The position numbers and the translations under genes were made by a program. This document shows positions 40,191-48,767 of a stretch of DNA of 54,109 nt, one piece after another. Numbering within the stretch: the stretch's first letter is position 1; each line of letters starts with the position of its first letter. The DNA comes from Methylobacterium sp. J-090 (GTDB lineage Bacteria; Pseudomonadota; Alphaproteobacteria; Rhizobiales; Beijerinckiaceae), in assembly GCF_022829345.1 (NCBI RefSeq), contig NZ_JAKSXV010000015.1:1-54109 (forward strand). Direction: 5' to 3'. A model generated the notes under the pieces. The model was not told the DNA's origin. It did no database searches and saw nothing but the letters and a program-made list of their open reading frames with translations.

Positions 40191-41261
40191 TCACCGGACG
40201 GCGTGCAGGCGCGGCCCGCGCCGGACGAAGCCGACGATGTCTTTCACCGCATCCAGCGTCGGGGCCGCGATGGCCTCGGCGCGCTCGGAGCCATCGGCCA
40301 GAACCGCGTCGATCTCGGCCGGGTCGGCGACGAGGCGCTTCATCTCGGACCCCAGGGGCGCCAGGGTCTCGACGGCGAGTTCCACCAGCGCGCCCTTGAA
40401 CGCGGAGAACTGCGCGCCGCCATAGTCGCGCAGCACATCCTCGCGCGACACGTCCTTCAGGGCGGCGAAGATGCCCACGAGGTTGTCGGCCTCCGGGCGC
40501 CCGGCCAGACCCGCCACCTCGGAGGGGAGGGCATCCGGGTCGGTCTTGGCTTTCCGCACCTTGGCCGCGATGGCATCGGCATCGTCCGTGAGGTTGATGC
40601 GCGAATTGTCCGACGCGTCCGACTTCGACATCTTCTTGGTGCCGTCGCGGAGCGACATGACCCGCGCGGCCGGCCCGCCGATGAGCGGCTCGGTGACGGG
40701 GAAGAAGCCGTCGCCCGCATCATGCCCATGGGCGGAGATCGACGCCGAGAAGTCGTTGTTGAACTTCTGGGCGATGTCGCGGGTGAGTTCGAGGTGCTGC
40801 TTCTGGTCCTCGCCCACGGGCACGTGGGTGGCGCGATAGGCGAGGATGTCGGCGGCCATGAGCACGGGATAGGCGTAGAGCCCGATGCTCGCGTTCTCGC
40901 GGTCCTTGCCGGCCTTGTCCTTGAACTGGGTCATGCGGTTGAGCCAGCCCAGCCGCGCGACGCAGTTGAAGATCCACGCGAGCTCGGCGTGCTGCGGCAC
41001 CTGGGACTGGTTGAAGACGATGCTGCGCTTCGGGTCGATCCCGGCGGCCAGGAACGCGGCCGTCACCTCGCGGATCTGGCCCTTGAGGGCCGCCGGGTCC
41101 TGCCACAGGGTGATCGCGTGCATGTCGACGACGCAGTAGAGGCATTGCGCGTCGCGCGCCTGCATCTCCACGAAGCGCTTGATGGCGCCGAGATAGTTGC
41201 CGAGATGCAGGTTCCCCGTGGGCTGGACGCCCGAGAACACAAGCTCCTTGAACGCGGTCAT
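40191..41261 (-). CDS. trpS: Tryptophan--tRNA ligase
   Basis: Encodes 356 residues from ATG 41261, a normal length. The class I HIGH-like motif is in [20 protein letters not shown] and the KMSKS motif in [19 protein letters not shown]. It charges tRNA-Trp. The longer open frame upstream has no family similarity. The gene is monocistronic between tam and the endonuclease gene on the same strand. Confidence 0.97.
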   Translation of the reverse strand: MTAFKELVFSGVQPTGNLHLGNYLGAIKRFVEMQARDAQCLYCVVDMHAITLWQDPAALKGQIREVTAAFLAAGIDPKRSIVFNQSQVPQHAELAWIFNCVARLGWLNRMTQFKDKAGKDRENASIGLYAYPVLMAADILAYRATHVPVGEDQKQHLELTRDIAQKFNNDFSASISAHGHDAGDGFFPVTEPLIGGPAARVMSLRDGTKKMSKSDASDNSRINLTDDADAIAAKVRKAKTDPDALPSEVAGLAGRPEADNLVGIFAALKDVSREDVLRDYGGAQFSAFKGALVELAVETLAPLGSEMKRLVADPAEIDAVLADGSERAEAIAAPTLDAVKDIVGFVRRGPRLHAVR

Positions 41262-41362
41262 CGCGCGTGGTCCTTCATTGCCCGCCTTGCCGAGAGCCGG
41301 TCTTGCCGAAAGCCGGTCTTCGCGGCGCAAGGCGCGGTTTCTGGACGCCGCATCGGGGACGG

Positions 41363-42136
41363 TCAAGCGGCCGAGCTTTTGTCCCGCCGCGCTTGGCCCG
41401 TCGGGCACAGGTCGAGGAGGACGCAGGCGCCACAGGCCGGGCTGCGATGGTGGCACACGGCCTGCCCGTGCAGCATCAGGATCTCGTGGTTGTCGTAGAG
41501 GTCCTGGGCGCTCCAGTCGGCCGGCAGCTGCGCCCGCAGGATCGGGTGCGAGGGGCCGACATCCACCTTCGGCCCGATCAGGCCCGTGCGCTGGGCGACG
41601 CGGTGATGGTGGCTGTCGACGGGCAGGGCGGCCATCCGCAGGACGCTGAACGACAGCACGGCCGCACTCGTCTTCGGCCCGATGCCGGGGATCGTCTCGA
41701 GCCAGGCCCGGGCCGCGTCGACGTCCATATCCTTCAGGAAGTCGAGGGACAGGGCACCGTGCCGCTCGGCCACGGCGCGCAGGATGGCCTGGATGCGGGG
41801 GGCCTTGAGTTCCGGCCACGTCACCCCGGCGATGGTCGCCTCGATCTCGGACACGGGGGCGGCCAGCATCGCGGCCCAATCCGGATAGCGCGCCCGCAGG
41901 GCCTTGAAGGCCCGGCCCGAATCGGCGTTGCGGGTCCGGTGCGACAGCAGCGACGAGACGAGTTCGCTCAACGGGTCGAGGCTGTGGAAATACGGGATCG
42001 GGCATTCGTAGACCGGGCACAGGCGCCGGTGGATCTCCAGGGCCTTGTCGCCCAGCCCCGGATCGGCCGGGACGGACGCGGAGCGGCGTCGCGAGGGGCG
42101 CGGGCCGGCGAGATCGTGTCCGGATGCAATGGTCAT
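41363..42136 (-). CDS. Endonuclease III-like DNA glycosylase with Fe-S cluster
   Basis: Encodes 257 residues of the HhH-GPD superfamily. The helix-hairpin-helix is [17 protein letters not shown], with the catalytic Lys K155. The catalytic Asp is D174 in [19 protein letters not shown]6-C-X2-C-X5-C cluster motif ([18 protein letters not shown]) closes the domain, as in Nth. The segment [15 protein letters not shown] replaces the usual LSAQTTD. It is more distant from E. coli Nth than a true orthologue, so it could be a second, specialised glycosylase. It diverges from the riboswitch-gcvT unit. Confidence 0.88.
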   Translation of the reverse strand: MTIASGHDLAGPRPSRRRSASVPADPGLGDKALEIHRRLCPVYECPIPYFHSLDPLSELVSSLLSHRTRNADSGRAFKALRARYPDWAAMLAAPVSEIEATIAGVTWPELKAPRIQAILRAVAERHGALSLDFLKDMDVDAARAWLETIPGIGPKTSAAVLSFSVLRMAALPVDSHHHRVAQRTGLIGPKVDVGPSHPILRAQLPADWSAQDLYDNHEILMLHGQAVCHHRSPACGACVLLDLCPTGQARRDKSSAA

Positions 42137-42208
42137 GGAACGGGAATCGCCGGGGATTCCCGCCGGTTCCCGGCCGTGACGAAAGCTCCGTGTTTGTCAG
42201 GCCCCGGC

Positions 42209-42236
42209 TTGCGCGGCTCGCGGCCCCATGTAACCT
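42209..42236 (+). promoter_or_regulatory. Candidate gcvT promoter
   Basis: TTGCGC (42209-42214), 16 bases, TAACCT (42231-42236), just upstream of the glycine riboswitch. A transcript starting near 42243 would begin a few bases before the first aptamer. Confidence 0.4.
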
Positions 42237-42254
42237 TGGTCCCGTCAGCAATGG

Positions 42255-42444
42255 CGATACGGGAGAGCCCAGGTCGATTCTTATCGATCATGGCGCCGAC
42301 GGAGCAACCACCCCCGGAAACTCTCAGGCACAATCACCGTATCGTTTCGACAATCTGGAGAGAGGCGCCTGACGGCGTCCACCGAAGGAGAAATCCCGTA
42401 GCGCCTCGGCGTACGGGAGAAGCTCTCAGGTAACCGCGACAGAT
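42255..42444 (+). promoter_or_regulatory. Tandem glycine riboswitch
   Basis: Two glycine-aptamer-like units lie in tandem before gcvT. Unit 1: P1 stem CGATACGG (42255-42262) with CCGTATCG (42337-42344), containing GGGAGAG, GCGCCGACGGAGCAA and AACTCTCAGGCACAA. Unit 2: P1 ATCTG (42353-42357) with CAGAT (42440-42444), containing GGAGAGAGGCGCCT, ACCGAAGGAGAAATC and AGCTCTCAGGTAACC. The GCGCCGANGG...CTCTCAGG pattern is the family hallmark. A CCGGAC/GTCCGG hairpin (about 42453-42477) between aptamer 2 and the gcvT start may be the expression platform. In the family, glycine binding usually turns gcv on. Confidence 0.93.
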
Positions 42445-42501
42445 GGGGGCAACCGGACACTCGCTCGAGGGTCCGGGGCCGTTCTGTCGTGGGATGATCC
42501 G

Positions 42502-43635
42502 ATGCCGTTTGACGCCCTTCGCACACCGCTTCACGCCCTGCACCTGCGCCTCGGCGCCCGGATGGTGCCGTTCGCGGGCTATGCCATGCCGGTGCAGTAC
42601 CCGGCGGGGCTCCTCAGGGAACATCTGCACACGCGCAGCCATGCGGGGCTGTTCGACGTGTCGCATATGGGCCAGATCCAGCTCAGCCCCCGGTCGGGCA
42701 GCCTCACGGACGTCGCCCGCGCCCTGGAGACCCTGCTGCCCATCGACGTGCTCGGGCTGCAGCCGGGCCGCCAGCGCTACGGTCTCCTCCTCAATGAGGC
42801 CGGCGGCATCCGCGACGACCTGATGGTCGCCCAGTGCGGCGACAGCCTCCTCCTCGTGGTCAACGCCGCCAACAAGGCCGCCGACGAGGCCTATCTGCGC
42901 GCGCATCTCACGGGCATCTGCGAGATCGCGGTGCTGCCCCGCGCCCTCCTCGCCCTCCAGGGGCCGGGCGCGGAAGCCGCCCTGGGCCGCCTCGCCCCGG
43001 AGATCGCCGCCATGCGGTTCATGGATGTGCGGGCTGTCAGCTTGGCCGGCGCCTCCGCCCTCGTCACCCGCTCCGGCTACACCGGCGAGGACGGATTCGA
43101 GATCTCCGTGCCCGAGGAATGCGCCGAAGCCCTGGCCGAAGCCCTGCTCGCCGACGCGACGGTCCAGCCCATCGGTCTCGGCGCCCGCGATTCCCTGCGC
43201 CTCGAAGCCGGCCTGTGCCTGCACGGGTCGGATATCGATCCCGGCACCGACCCCGTCGAGGCCGGGCTCGCCTGGGCGATTCCGGCCGTGCGCCGCTGGG
43301 GCGGAGCGCGGGAAGGCGGATTTCCGGGTGCCGCCCGCATCCTCGATGCCATCGCCACGGGTCCGGCCCGCAAGCGCGTCGGCCTGCGCACCGAGGGCGC
43401 CGCGCCCGTCCGCGCGGGGGCCCCCCTGTTCGCCGAGGCGGCGGCTGGCGAGGCCATCGGCCACGTCACCTCGGGCGGGTTCGGGCCGAGCCTGCAGGCC
43501 CCCGTCGCCATGGGCTACCTGCCCGTGGGGCTGAGCTCACCCGGCACCCGCGTGTTCGCCGAGGTGCGCGGCCGGCGCCTGCCCGTGGTGGTGAACGGCC
43601 TGCCCTTCGTGGCGGCCGGCTTCAAGCGCACCTGA
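42502..43635 (+). CDS. gcvT: Glycine cleavage system aminomethyltransferase (T protein)
   Basis: Encodes 377 residues. The T protein transfers the one-carbon unit from the aminomethyl-lipoyl H protein to tetrahydrofolate and releases ammonia. Landmarks are GARMVPFAGYAMPVQYPAGL, GLFDVSHMGQI and ARDSLRLEAGLCLHGSDID. The last region has HVTSGGFGPSLQAPVAMGYL. It is the first gene of gcvTHP, behind the riboswitch; the operon lets the cell split glycine and feed one-carbon metabolism. Confidence 0.96.
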   Translation: MPFDALRTPLHALHLRLGARMVPFAGYAMPVQYPAGLLREHLHTRSHAGLFDVSHMGQIQLSPRSGSLTDVARALETLLPIDVLGLQPGRQRYGLLLNEAGGIRDDLMVAQCGDSLLLVVNAANKAADEAYLRAHLTGICEIAVLPRALLALQGPGAEAALGRLAPEIAAMRFMDVRAVSLAGASALVTRSGYTGEDGFEISVPEECAEALAEALLADATVQPIGLGARDSLRLEAGLCLHGSDIDPGTDPVEAGLAWAIPAVRRWGGAREGGFPGAARILDAIATGPARKRVGLRTEGAAPVRAGAPLFAEAAAGEAIGHVTSGGFGPSLQAPVAMGYLPVGLSSPGTRVFAEVRGRRLPVVVNGLPFVAAGFKRT

Positions 43636-43694
43636 GCCGACGCACGCGCCGTCCTGCCCCTGATCTTCCCCAACCTGTCCCACAGGAGTGACCC

Positions 43695-44057
43695 ATGCTG
43701 CGATTCACCGACGAGCACGAATGGCTGGCCCGCGAGGGCGACGTCGCCACGGTGGGCATCACCACCCATGCGGCCGAGCAGCTCGGCGACCTCGTCTTCA
43801 TCGAACTGCCGAAGGTCGGCGCCCGCCTCATGAAGGGCGAGGCGGCGGCCGTGGTGGAATCGGTGAAGGCCGCCTCCGACGTCTACGCGCCGGTGTCGGG
43901 CGAGGTCACGGAGGTCAACGACGCGGCCGTGGCCGACCCCTCCAGCATCGGCAGCGACCCCCAGGGCGCCGGCTGGCTCTATCGCATCCGCCTCGACGAC
44001 CCGTCGGCCCTCGACGACTTGATGGACGAGGCCGCCTACGCGGCCTTCCCGAAGTAG
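43695..44057 (+). CDS. gcvH: Glycine cleavage system H protein
   Basis: Encodes 120 residues. The lipoyl-accepting lysine is K58 in [20 protein letters not shown]. The start [20 protein letters not shown] is normal. H carries the aminomethyl group between the P and T proteins. It follows gcvT after 59 bases with AGGAG upstream of the ATG. Confidence 0.97.
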   Translation: MLRFTDEHEWLAREGDVATVGITTHAAEQLGDLVFIELPKVGARLMKGEAAAVVESVKAASDVYAPVSGEVTEVNDAAVADPSSIGSDPQGAGWLYRIRLDDPSALDDLMDEAAYAAFPK

Positions 44058-44068
44058 CGCGGGAGAAG

Positions 44069-44224
44069 AACCCTCCCCCCCTCCGCGGGGTAGGGTGGAC
44101 CGCGAATGCGGGCCGGGAGAGGGGAGCACCGCCCTTTCCGGAAAGGTCCGCGCTGCCCCTCTTGCGGGACTTCGTCCCGGCCCGCCTGCTCCGCAGGCAC
44201 CCTCTCCCGCAGAGGGGAGAGGGT
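44069..44224. repeat. Long intergenic repeat, family B copy 2
   Basis: About 156 bases, AACCCTCCCCCCCTCCGCGG near the left end and CTCTCCCGCAGAGGGGAGAG at the right end. It holds AGCACCGCCC, TGCGGGACTTCGTCCCG and the CCTGCTCCGCAGG hairpin in the same order as 36423-36570. It occupies nearly all of the 205-base gcvH-gcvP gap, so it is transcribed inside the gcv operon. Confidence 0.7.
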
Positions 44225-44262
44225 CGAGGGCGTGAACGCCACTCACACCTTGAGGTCCAGCC

Positions 44263-47109
44263 ATGAACAGCGACCGCTACGACCCCTACGATTTCGCCAA
44301 CCGCCGCCATATCGGCCCGACGACGCACGAGATCGAGGCGATGCTCGCCGTCGTCGGCGCCAAGAGCCTCCACGGCCTCGTGGACGAGACCCTGCCGGCC
44401 AGCATCCGCCAGGCCGAGCGCCTCGATTTCGGGGCGTCGCTCACGGAGCGCCGGGTGCTGGAGCACATGCGCGGCATCGCCGACAAGAACCGGCTCCTCG
44501 TCTCCCTCATCGGCCAGGGCTACCACGGCACGACGATGCCGCCGGCGATCCAGCGCAACATCTTCGAGAACCCGGCCTGGTACACGGCCTACTCGCCCTA
44601 CCAGCCCGAGATCAGCCAGGGGCGCCTCGAGGCGCTCCTGAACTTCCAGACCTTGGTCTGCGACCTCACCGGCCTCGACATCGCCAACGCCTCGCTCCTG
44701 GACGAGGCCACGGCGGCGGCCGAGGCCATGGGCATGGCCGCCCGCATCGCCACCAACGGCAAGACCGCGTTCTTCGTCGATGCCGAGTGCCTGCCCCAGA
44801 CCATCGCGGTGCTGAGGACCCGCGCCGCGCCGCTCGGCTGGACCATCGTGGTCGGCGATCCGGCGACCGACCTCGACCCGTCGGCGGTGTTCGGGGCGAT
44901 CTTCCAGTATCCGGGCGTCTGCGGCGCCATCCACGACTTTTCGCAGATCATCACGCGCCTGCGCGCGGCCGGCGCCGTGGCGGTGATGGCCGCCGACCCC
45001 CTGGCGCTCACCCTGCTCAAGCCCCCCGGCGAGATGGGCGCCGATATCGCCGTCGGCTCGATGCAGCGCTACGGCGTGCCCATGGGCTATGGCGGACCGC
45101 ACGCCGCCTACCTCGCCACCCGCGACGCCCACAAGCGCACCCTGCCGGGGCGCCTCGTCGGCGTCTCGGTGGATGCCCGCGGCAACCGCGCCTATCGGCT
45201 GGCCCTCCAGACCCGCGAGCAGCATATCCGCCGCGAGAAGGCGACCTCGAACATCTGCACCGCCCAGGTGCTGCTCGCGGTCATCGCCGGCATGTACGCC
45301 GTGTTCCATGGCCCCCGCGGCCTCAAGGCCATCGCCGCCCGCGTCCATCGCGACGCCGTGCGGGTGGCGCAGGGCCTGGAGAGCCTCGGCTTCACGGTGG
45401 AATCCGAGACGTTCTTCGACACGGTCACCATCCGGGTCGGCGCGTTCCAGGGCCTGATCCTGACGAATGCCGTCGCCAACGGGATCAACCTGCGCAAGGT
45501 CGGCACCGACCGCGTCGGCATCACCGTGGACGAGCGCACCCGGCCCGACATCGTCCAGGCGGTGTGGCGCGCCTTCGGCGGCGAGCACCTCGCCTACGAC
45601 GAGGCCTGGCCCGCCCCGCGCCTGCCGGAAGGGTCGATCCGCACCTCCGACTACCTCACCCACCCGATCTTCCACATGAACCGGGCCGAGAGCGAGATGA
45701 CGCGCTACATGCGCCGCCTCGCCGACCGCGATCTGGCGCTCGACCGGGCCATGATCCCGCTCGGCTCCTGCACGATGAAGCTCAACGCCACCGCCGAGAT
45801 GCTGCCGATCTCCTGGCCGGAGTTTTCCGAGATCCACCCCTTCGTGCCCGCCGATCAGGCGGCCGGCTATCACGAGCTCCTGGCCGACTTCTCGCAAAAG
45901 CTCTGCGCGATCACCGGCTACGACGCGATCTCGATGCAGCCGAATTCCGGGGCGCAGGGGGAGTATGCGGGGTTGCTGGCCATCCGCGCCTACCACCTGT
46001 CGCGCGGCGACGGGCACCGGACCGTGTGCCTCATCCCGTCCTCGGCCCACGGCACCAACCCGGCCTCGGCCCAGATGTGCGGCATGAGCGTCGTGGTGGT
46101 GGGCGCCGACGCCAAGGGCAACATCGACGTGGAGGATTTCCGGAAGAAGGCCGAGCTGCACTCCGAAACCCTCGCGGCCTGCATGATCACCTATCCGTCG
46201 ACCCACGGGGTGTTCGAGGCGCGGGTGCGCGAACTCTGCGCCATCGTGCATTTCCACGGGGGGCAGGTGTATCTCGACGGGGCCAACCTCAACGCCATGG
46301 TGGGCCTCGCCCGGCCCGGCGACATCGGCGCCGATGTCAGCCACCTCAACCTGCACAAGACCTTCTGCATTCCCCACGGCGGCGGCGGCCCCGGCATGGG
46401 GCCCATCGGCGTGAAGGCGCATCTCGTCCCGTTCCTGCCCGGCCATCCCGAGACCGGCGGGGAGGGGGCGGTCTCGGCCGCCCCCTACGGCTCGGCCTCG
46501 ATCCTGCCGATCTCGTGGAGCTACTGCCTGCTCATGGGCGGGCGTGGCCTGACGCAGGCGACCCGCATCGCCATCCTCAACGCCAACTACATCGCCGCCC
46601 GGCTGAAAGACGCCTATCCGGTGCTCTATTCCGGCGCCCACGGCCGGGTGGCGCACGAGTGCATCGTCGACCTGCGCCCGTTCCAGAAGAACGCCGGCAT
46701 CACCGTCGAGGACGTCGCCAAGCGCCTGATCGATTGCGGTTTCCACCCGCCGACCATGAGCTGGCCCGTGGCCGGCACCCTGATGATCGAACCGACGGAA
46801 TCCGAGACCAAGGGCGAGATCGACCGGTTCTGCGACGCCATGCTGGCGATTCGCGAAGAAATCCGCGCCATCGAGGAGGGGCGGATGGACCGGGCCGACA
46901 ACCCCCTGAAGCACGCGCCCCATACGGTGGCGGACCTCATCGGCCCGTGGGAACGGCCCTATTCCCGCGAGGCGGCGTGCTTCCCCTCGGGCAGCCTGCG
47001 AATGGACAAGTACTGGCCGCCGATCAACCGGGTCGACAACGCCTACGGCGACCGCAACCTCGTCTGCGCGTGCCCGCCCCTGGAGGCCTACGGCGAGGCG
47101 GCGGAGTAG
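44263..47109 (+). CDS. gcvP: Glycine dehydrogenase (decarboxylating), P protein
   Basis: Encodes 948 residues, the full-length fused form. It decarboxylates glycine with PLP and loads the aminomethyl group on the H protein. The N-terminal half has [14 protein letters not shown] and [14 protein letters not shown] [14 protein letters not shown]. The C-terminal half has [19 protein letters not shown] and [20 protein letters not shown], in which K699 is the PLP lysine. Cofactor-binding histidine region [15 protein letters not shown] is also present. Confidence 0.97.
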   Translation: MNSDRYDPYDFANRRHIGPTTHEIEAMLAVVGAKSLHGLVDETLPASIRQAERLDFGASLTERRVLEHMRGIADKNRLLVSLIGQGYHGTTMPPAIQRNIFENPAWYTAYSPYQPEISQGRLEALLNFQTLVCDLTGLDIANASLLDEATAAAEAMGMAARIATNGKTAFFVDAECLPQTIAVLRTRAAPLGWTIVVGDPATDLDPSAVFGAIFQYPGVCGAIHDFSQIITRLRAAGAVAVMAADPLALTLLKPPGEMGADIAVGSMQRYGVPMGYGGPHAAYLATRDAHKRTLPGRLVGVSVDARGNRAYRLALQTREQHIRREKATSNICTAQVLLAVIAGMYAVFHGPRGLKAIAARVHRDAVRVAQGLESLGFTVESETFFDTVTIRVGAFQGLILTNAVANGINLRKVGTDRVGITVDERTRPDIVQAVWRAFGGEHLAYDEAWPAPRLPEGSIRTSDYLTHPIFHMNRAESEMTRYMRRLADRDLALDRAMIPLGSCTMKLNATAEMLPISWPEFSEIHPFVPADQAAGYHELLADFSQKLCAITGYDAISMQPNSGAQGEYAGLLAIRAYHLSRGDGHRTVCLIPSSAHGTNPASAQMCGMSVVVVGADAKGNIDVEDFRKKAELHSETLAACMITYPSTHGVFEARVRELCAIVHFHGGQVYLDGANLNAMVGLARPGDIGADVSHLNLHKTFCIPHGGGGPGMGPIGVKAHLVPFLPGHPETGGEGAVSAAPYGSASILPISWSYCLLMGGRGLTQATRIAILNANYIAARLKDAYPVLYSGAHGRVAHECIVDLRPFQKNAGITVEDVAKRLIDCGFHPPTMSWPVAGTLMIEPTESETKGEIDRFCDAMLAIREEIRAIEEGRMDRADNPLKHAPHTVADLIGPWERPYSREAACFPSGSLRMDKYWPPINRVDNAYGDRNLVCACPPLEAYGEAAE

Positions 47110-47403
47110 GGCCGCCCCAGGCGCTCTCGTCCCGTTCGGGGTGGGAGCGCTTGGCATACGAAGGGGCGAGATTGGATCCTGCGGGTCCGTTGGTGGACCG
47201 ACATGCAGTCCATGCGGAGCGCGATTGCCACCGCCGATGGGCGGCCTTATCGTCCGCTTCAGGCCGACGCTGCCTGCCGCTCGCCCCCGCAAGGGGATGG
47301 TGAAAGCGTCGTTCCACGTCTTCCCGCATTGCACTCCTTCCCGAGGGCGAATGCGTCAGCAACGCGAGCCCTGACGACGATTTGCCCAGGTCGAAGGAAG
47401 GCT
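47110..47403. other. Gap of 294 bases after gcvP without a recognised gene
   Basis: An inverted repeat near the gcvP end (GGCGCTCTC, 47120-47128, with GGGAGCGCT) could be a terminator without a good T-run. A GTCCG/CGGAC-type repeat lies near 47187-47201, and a CCCCCGCAAGGGG motif near 47285-47297. The region is less codon-biased than its neighbours, and no convincing ORF is visible on either strand. It may hold remnants of a decayed gene. Confidence 0.35.
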
Positions 47404-47946
47404 ATGCGTTCTCATCACCCTGAGCCGAAAATCATGGCCAAAGCCCTGCGCGTAGCGCTGCAGGAGCGCCAGGTCGCCATCACCCATGCGGCGGCGCTCG
47501 AAATCGTCGCAGCCCAGCACGGCTTTGCAAACTGGAATGTCTTCGCCGCCGAAGGCCGTGCGCCCGTCGAGGAAGGCATCCGCTTCAGCCAGACCTGCCC
47601 GATCATGCGGATCTTCGATGAAGACGTCGCCAGAGCGTTCTATCTCGACTTCCTCGGTTTTCACCTGGATTGGGAGCATCGCTACGGCGAAAACTTTCCG
47701 CTCTATGCCCAAGTCTCGCGGGCCGGGCTGATCCTGCATCTCAGCGGCCATCATGGAGATGCGACGCCGGGATCGTCGGCGTTCGTGCGGATGCAGGGAG
47801 TCGAAGCCTATCAGCGGGAACTGACGGGGAAGGACTACAAGCACAATAAGCCGGGCTTGAAAGACGAGCCCTACGGCCTCGTCATGACCGTGACCGATCC
47901 GTTCAACAACCGCATCCACTTTTGCCAGGATAAGCCGCCTGCTTGA
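47404..47946 (+). CDS. Glyoxalase/bleomycin-resistance (VOC) family protein
   Basis: Encodes 180 residues from ATG 47404 (an ATG at 47434 is an alternative). The N-terminal 45 residues (KALRVALQERQVAITHAAAL, HGFANWNVFAA) look like the small helical domain that precedes some glyoxalase-related proteins. The VOC part has CPIMRIFDEDVARAFYLDFL followed by GFHLDWEHR, and DPFNNRIHFCQ at the end. Such proteins act in resistance or detoxification by binding or metal-dependent catalysis. Lower GC and looser codon use than its neighbours suggest acquisition. Confidence 0.82.
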   Translation: MRSHHPEPKIMAKALRVALQERQVAITHAAALEIVAAQHGFANWNVFAAEGRAPVEEGIRFSQTCPIMRIFDEDVARAFYLDFLGFHLDWEHRYGENFPLYAQVSRAGLILHLSGHHGDATPGSSAFVRMQGVEAYQRELTGKDYKHNKPGLKDEPYGLVMTVTDPFNNRIHFCQDKPPA

Positions 47947-48043
47947 ACCAGTTGGAGCGGACGTCGTCTACGCTTTCTGCTCCAGCCATAACGGACCGAG
48001 GGCGCCGGCACCGCACGCCGGAATCCGTTGCGGAGGAACGGCC

Positions 48044-48574
48044 ATGTCCGAAACGCGCTACACGATTCTCGCCAGCCCCATCGGCCCCCTCGTCCTCGCG
48101 GGGACCGATGGGCGGCTGGCCTGCGTCGGCTTTCCCACCGGCAAGGGCGCGGTGACGCCCGGACCGGACTGGCACCGGGACGATGCGGCCTTCGCCGACG
48201 CGCGGGCGCAGCTCGGGGCCTATTTCGCCGGCCGGCTCACGTGCTTCGACCTCGCCCTCGATCCGCGCGGCACGCCGTTCCAACTGGCGGTCTGGCAGGC
48301 GCTCACTGAAATTCCGCCCGGCGAGACGATCTCCTACGGCGAACTCGCCCGCCGGATCGGCCGCCCGACCGCGAGCCGCGCCGTGGGCGCGGCCAACGGC
48401 GCCAACCCGCTGCCCATCGTCGTGCCCTGCCACCGGGTGATCGGTGCCAGCGGGGCGCTCACCGGGTTCGGGGGCGGCCTCGACACCAAACGCTTCCTGC
48501 TCGCCCTGGAGCGCGGCCAGGACGTGGCGCCAGGAGAGGACGTGGCGCCAGGAGAGCAGATGACCCTGCTCTAA
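48044..48574 (+). CDS. ogt: Methylated-DNA--protein-cysteine S-methyltransferase
   Basis: Encodes 176 residues. It repairs O6-methylguanine by a suicidal transfer to Cys. The active site is IVVPCHRVIGASGALTGFGG with C129. The helix-turn-helix part has FQLAVWQALTEIPPGETISY. The last residues contain a duplicated six-residue unit, DVAPGE DVAPGE, encoded by an 18-bp tandem repeat. It lacks the Ada N-terminal domain. Confidence 0.95.
   Translation: MSETRYTILASPIGPLVLAGTDGRLACVGFPTGKGAVTPGPDWHRDDAAFADARAQLGAYFAGRLTCFDLALDPRGTPFQLAVWQALTEIPPGETISYGELARRIGRPTASRAVGAANGANPLPIVVPCHRVIGASGALTGFGGGLDTKRFLLALERGQDVAPGEDVAPGEQMTLL
48521..48556 (+). repeat. 18-bp tandem duplication in the 3' end of ogt
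   Basis: Two exact copies of GACGTGGCGCCAGGAGAG (48521-48538 and 48539-48556) keep the reading frame and add six residues (DVAPGE) near the C terminus. Confidence 0.9.
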
Positions 48575-48619
48575 CGGCCGGAGGCCCGATCACGCGAGCA
48601 TATCGGCTTCCTTTCATTG

Positions 48620-48637
48620 TATTATCCATGGATAATA
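48620..48637. promoter_or_regulatory. Perfect 18-bp palindrome upstream of the ABC exporter
   Basis: TATTATCCATGGATAATA is a perfect palindrome in an AT-rich patch, unlike the GC-rich surroundings, 130 bases before the exporter start. It is a good candidate operator. Half-sites ATTATC/GATAAT recall Fur-type boxes but in the opposite arrangement, so the regulator cannot be named. Confidence 0.5.
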
Positions 48638-48767
48638 GCCTGAGACAAGCCGTCTGTAGTGCACGGCGGACCTGATTTTTCCGCATTTTTCTGCACTTCC
48701 CTCGGCAGGTAAGTCTCCCGATCGCCGCCAGGAGACATCCCTCGGCGTGCGGTTGGGGAGCACAGCG

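Noticed and set aside
43915..47334. 1139-codon minus-strand frame opposite gcvP
   Set aside because: It is a shadow of gcvP: no domain, His/Asp/Ala/Gly-rich composition typical of antisense frames.
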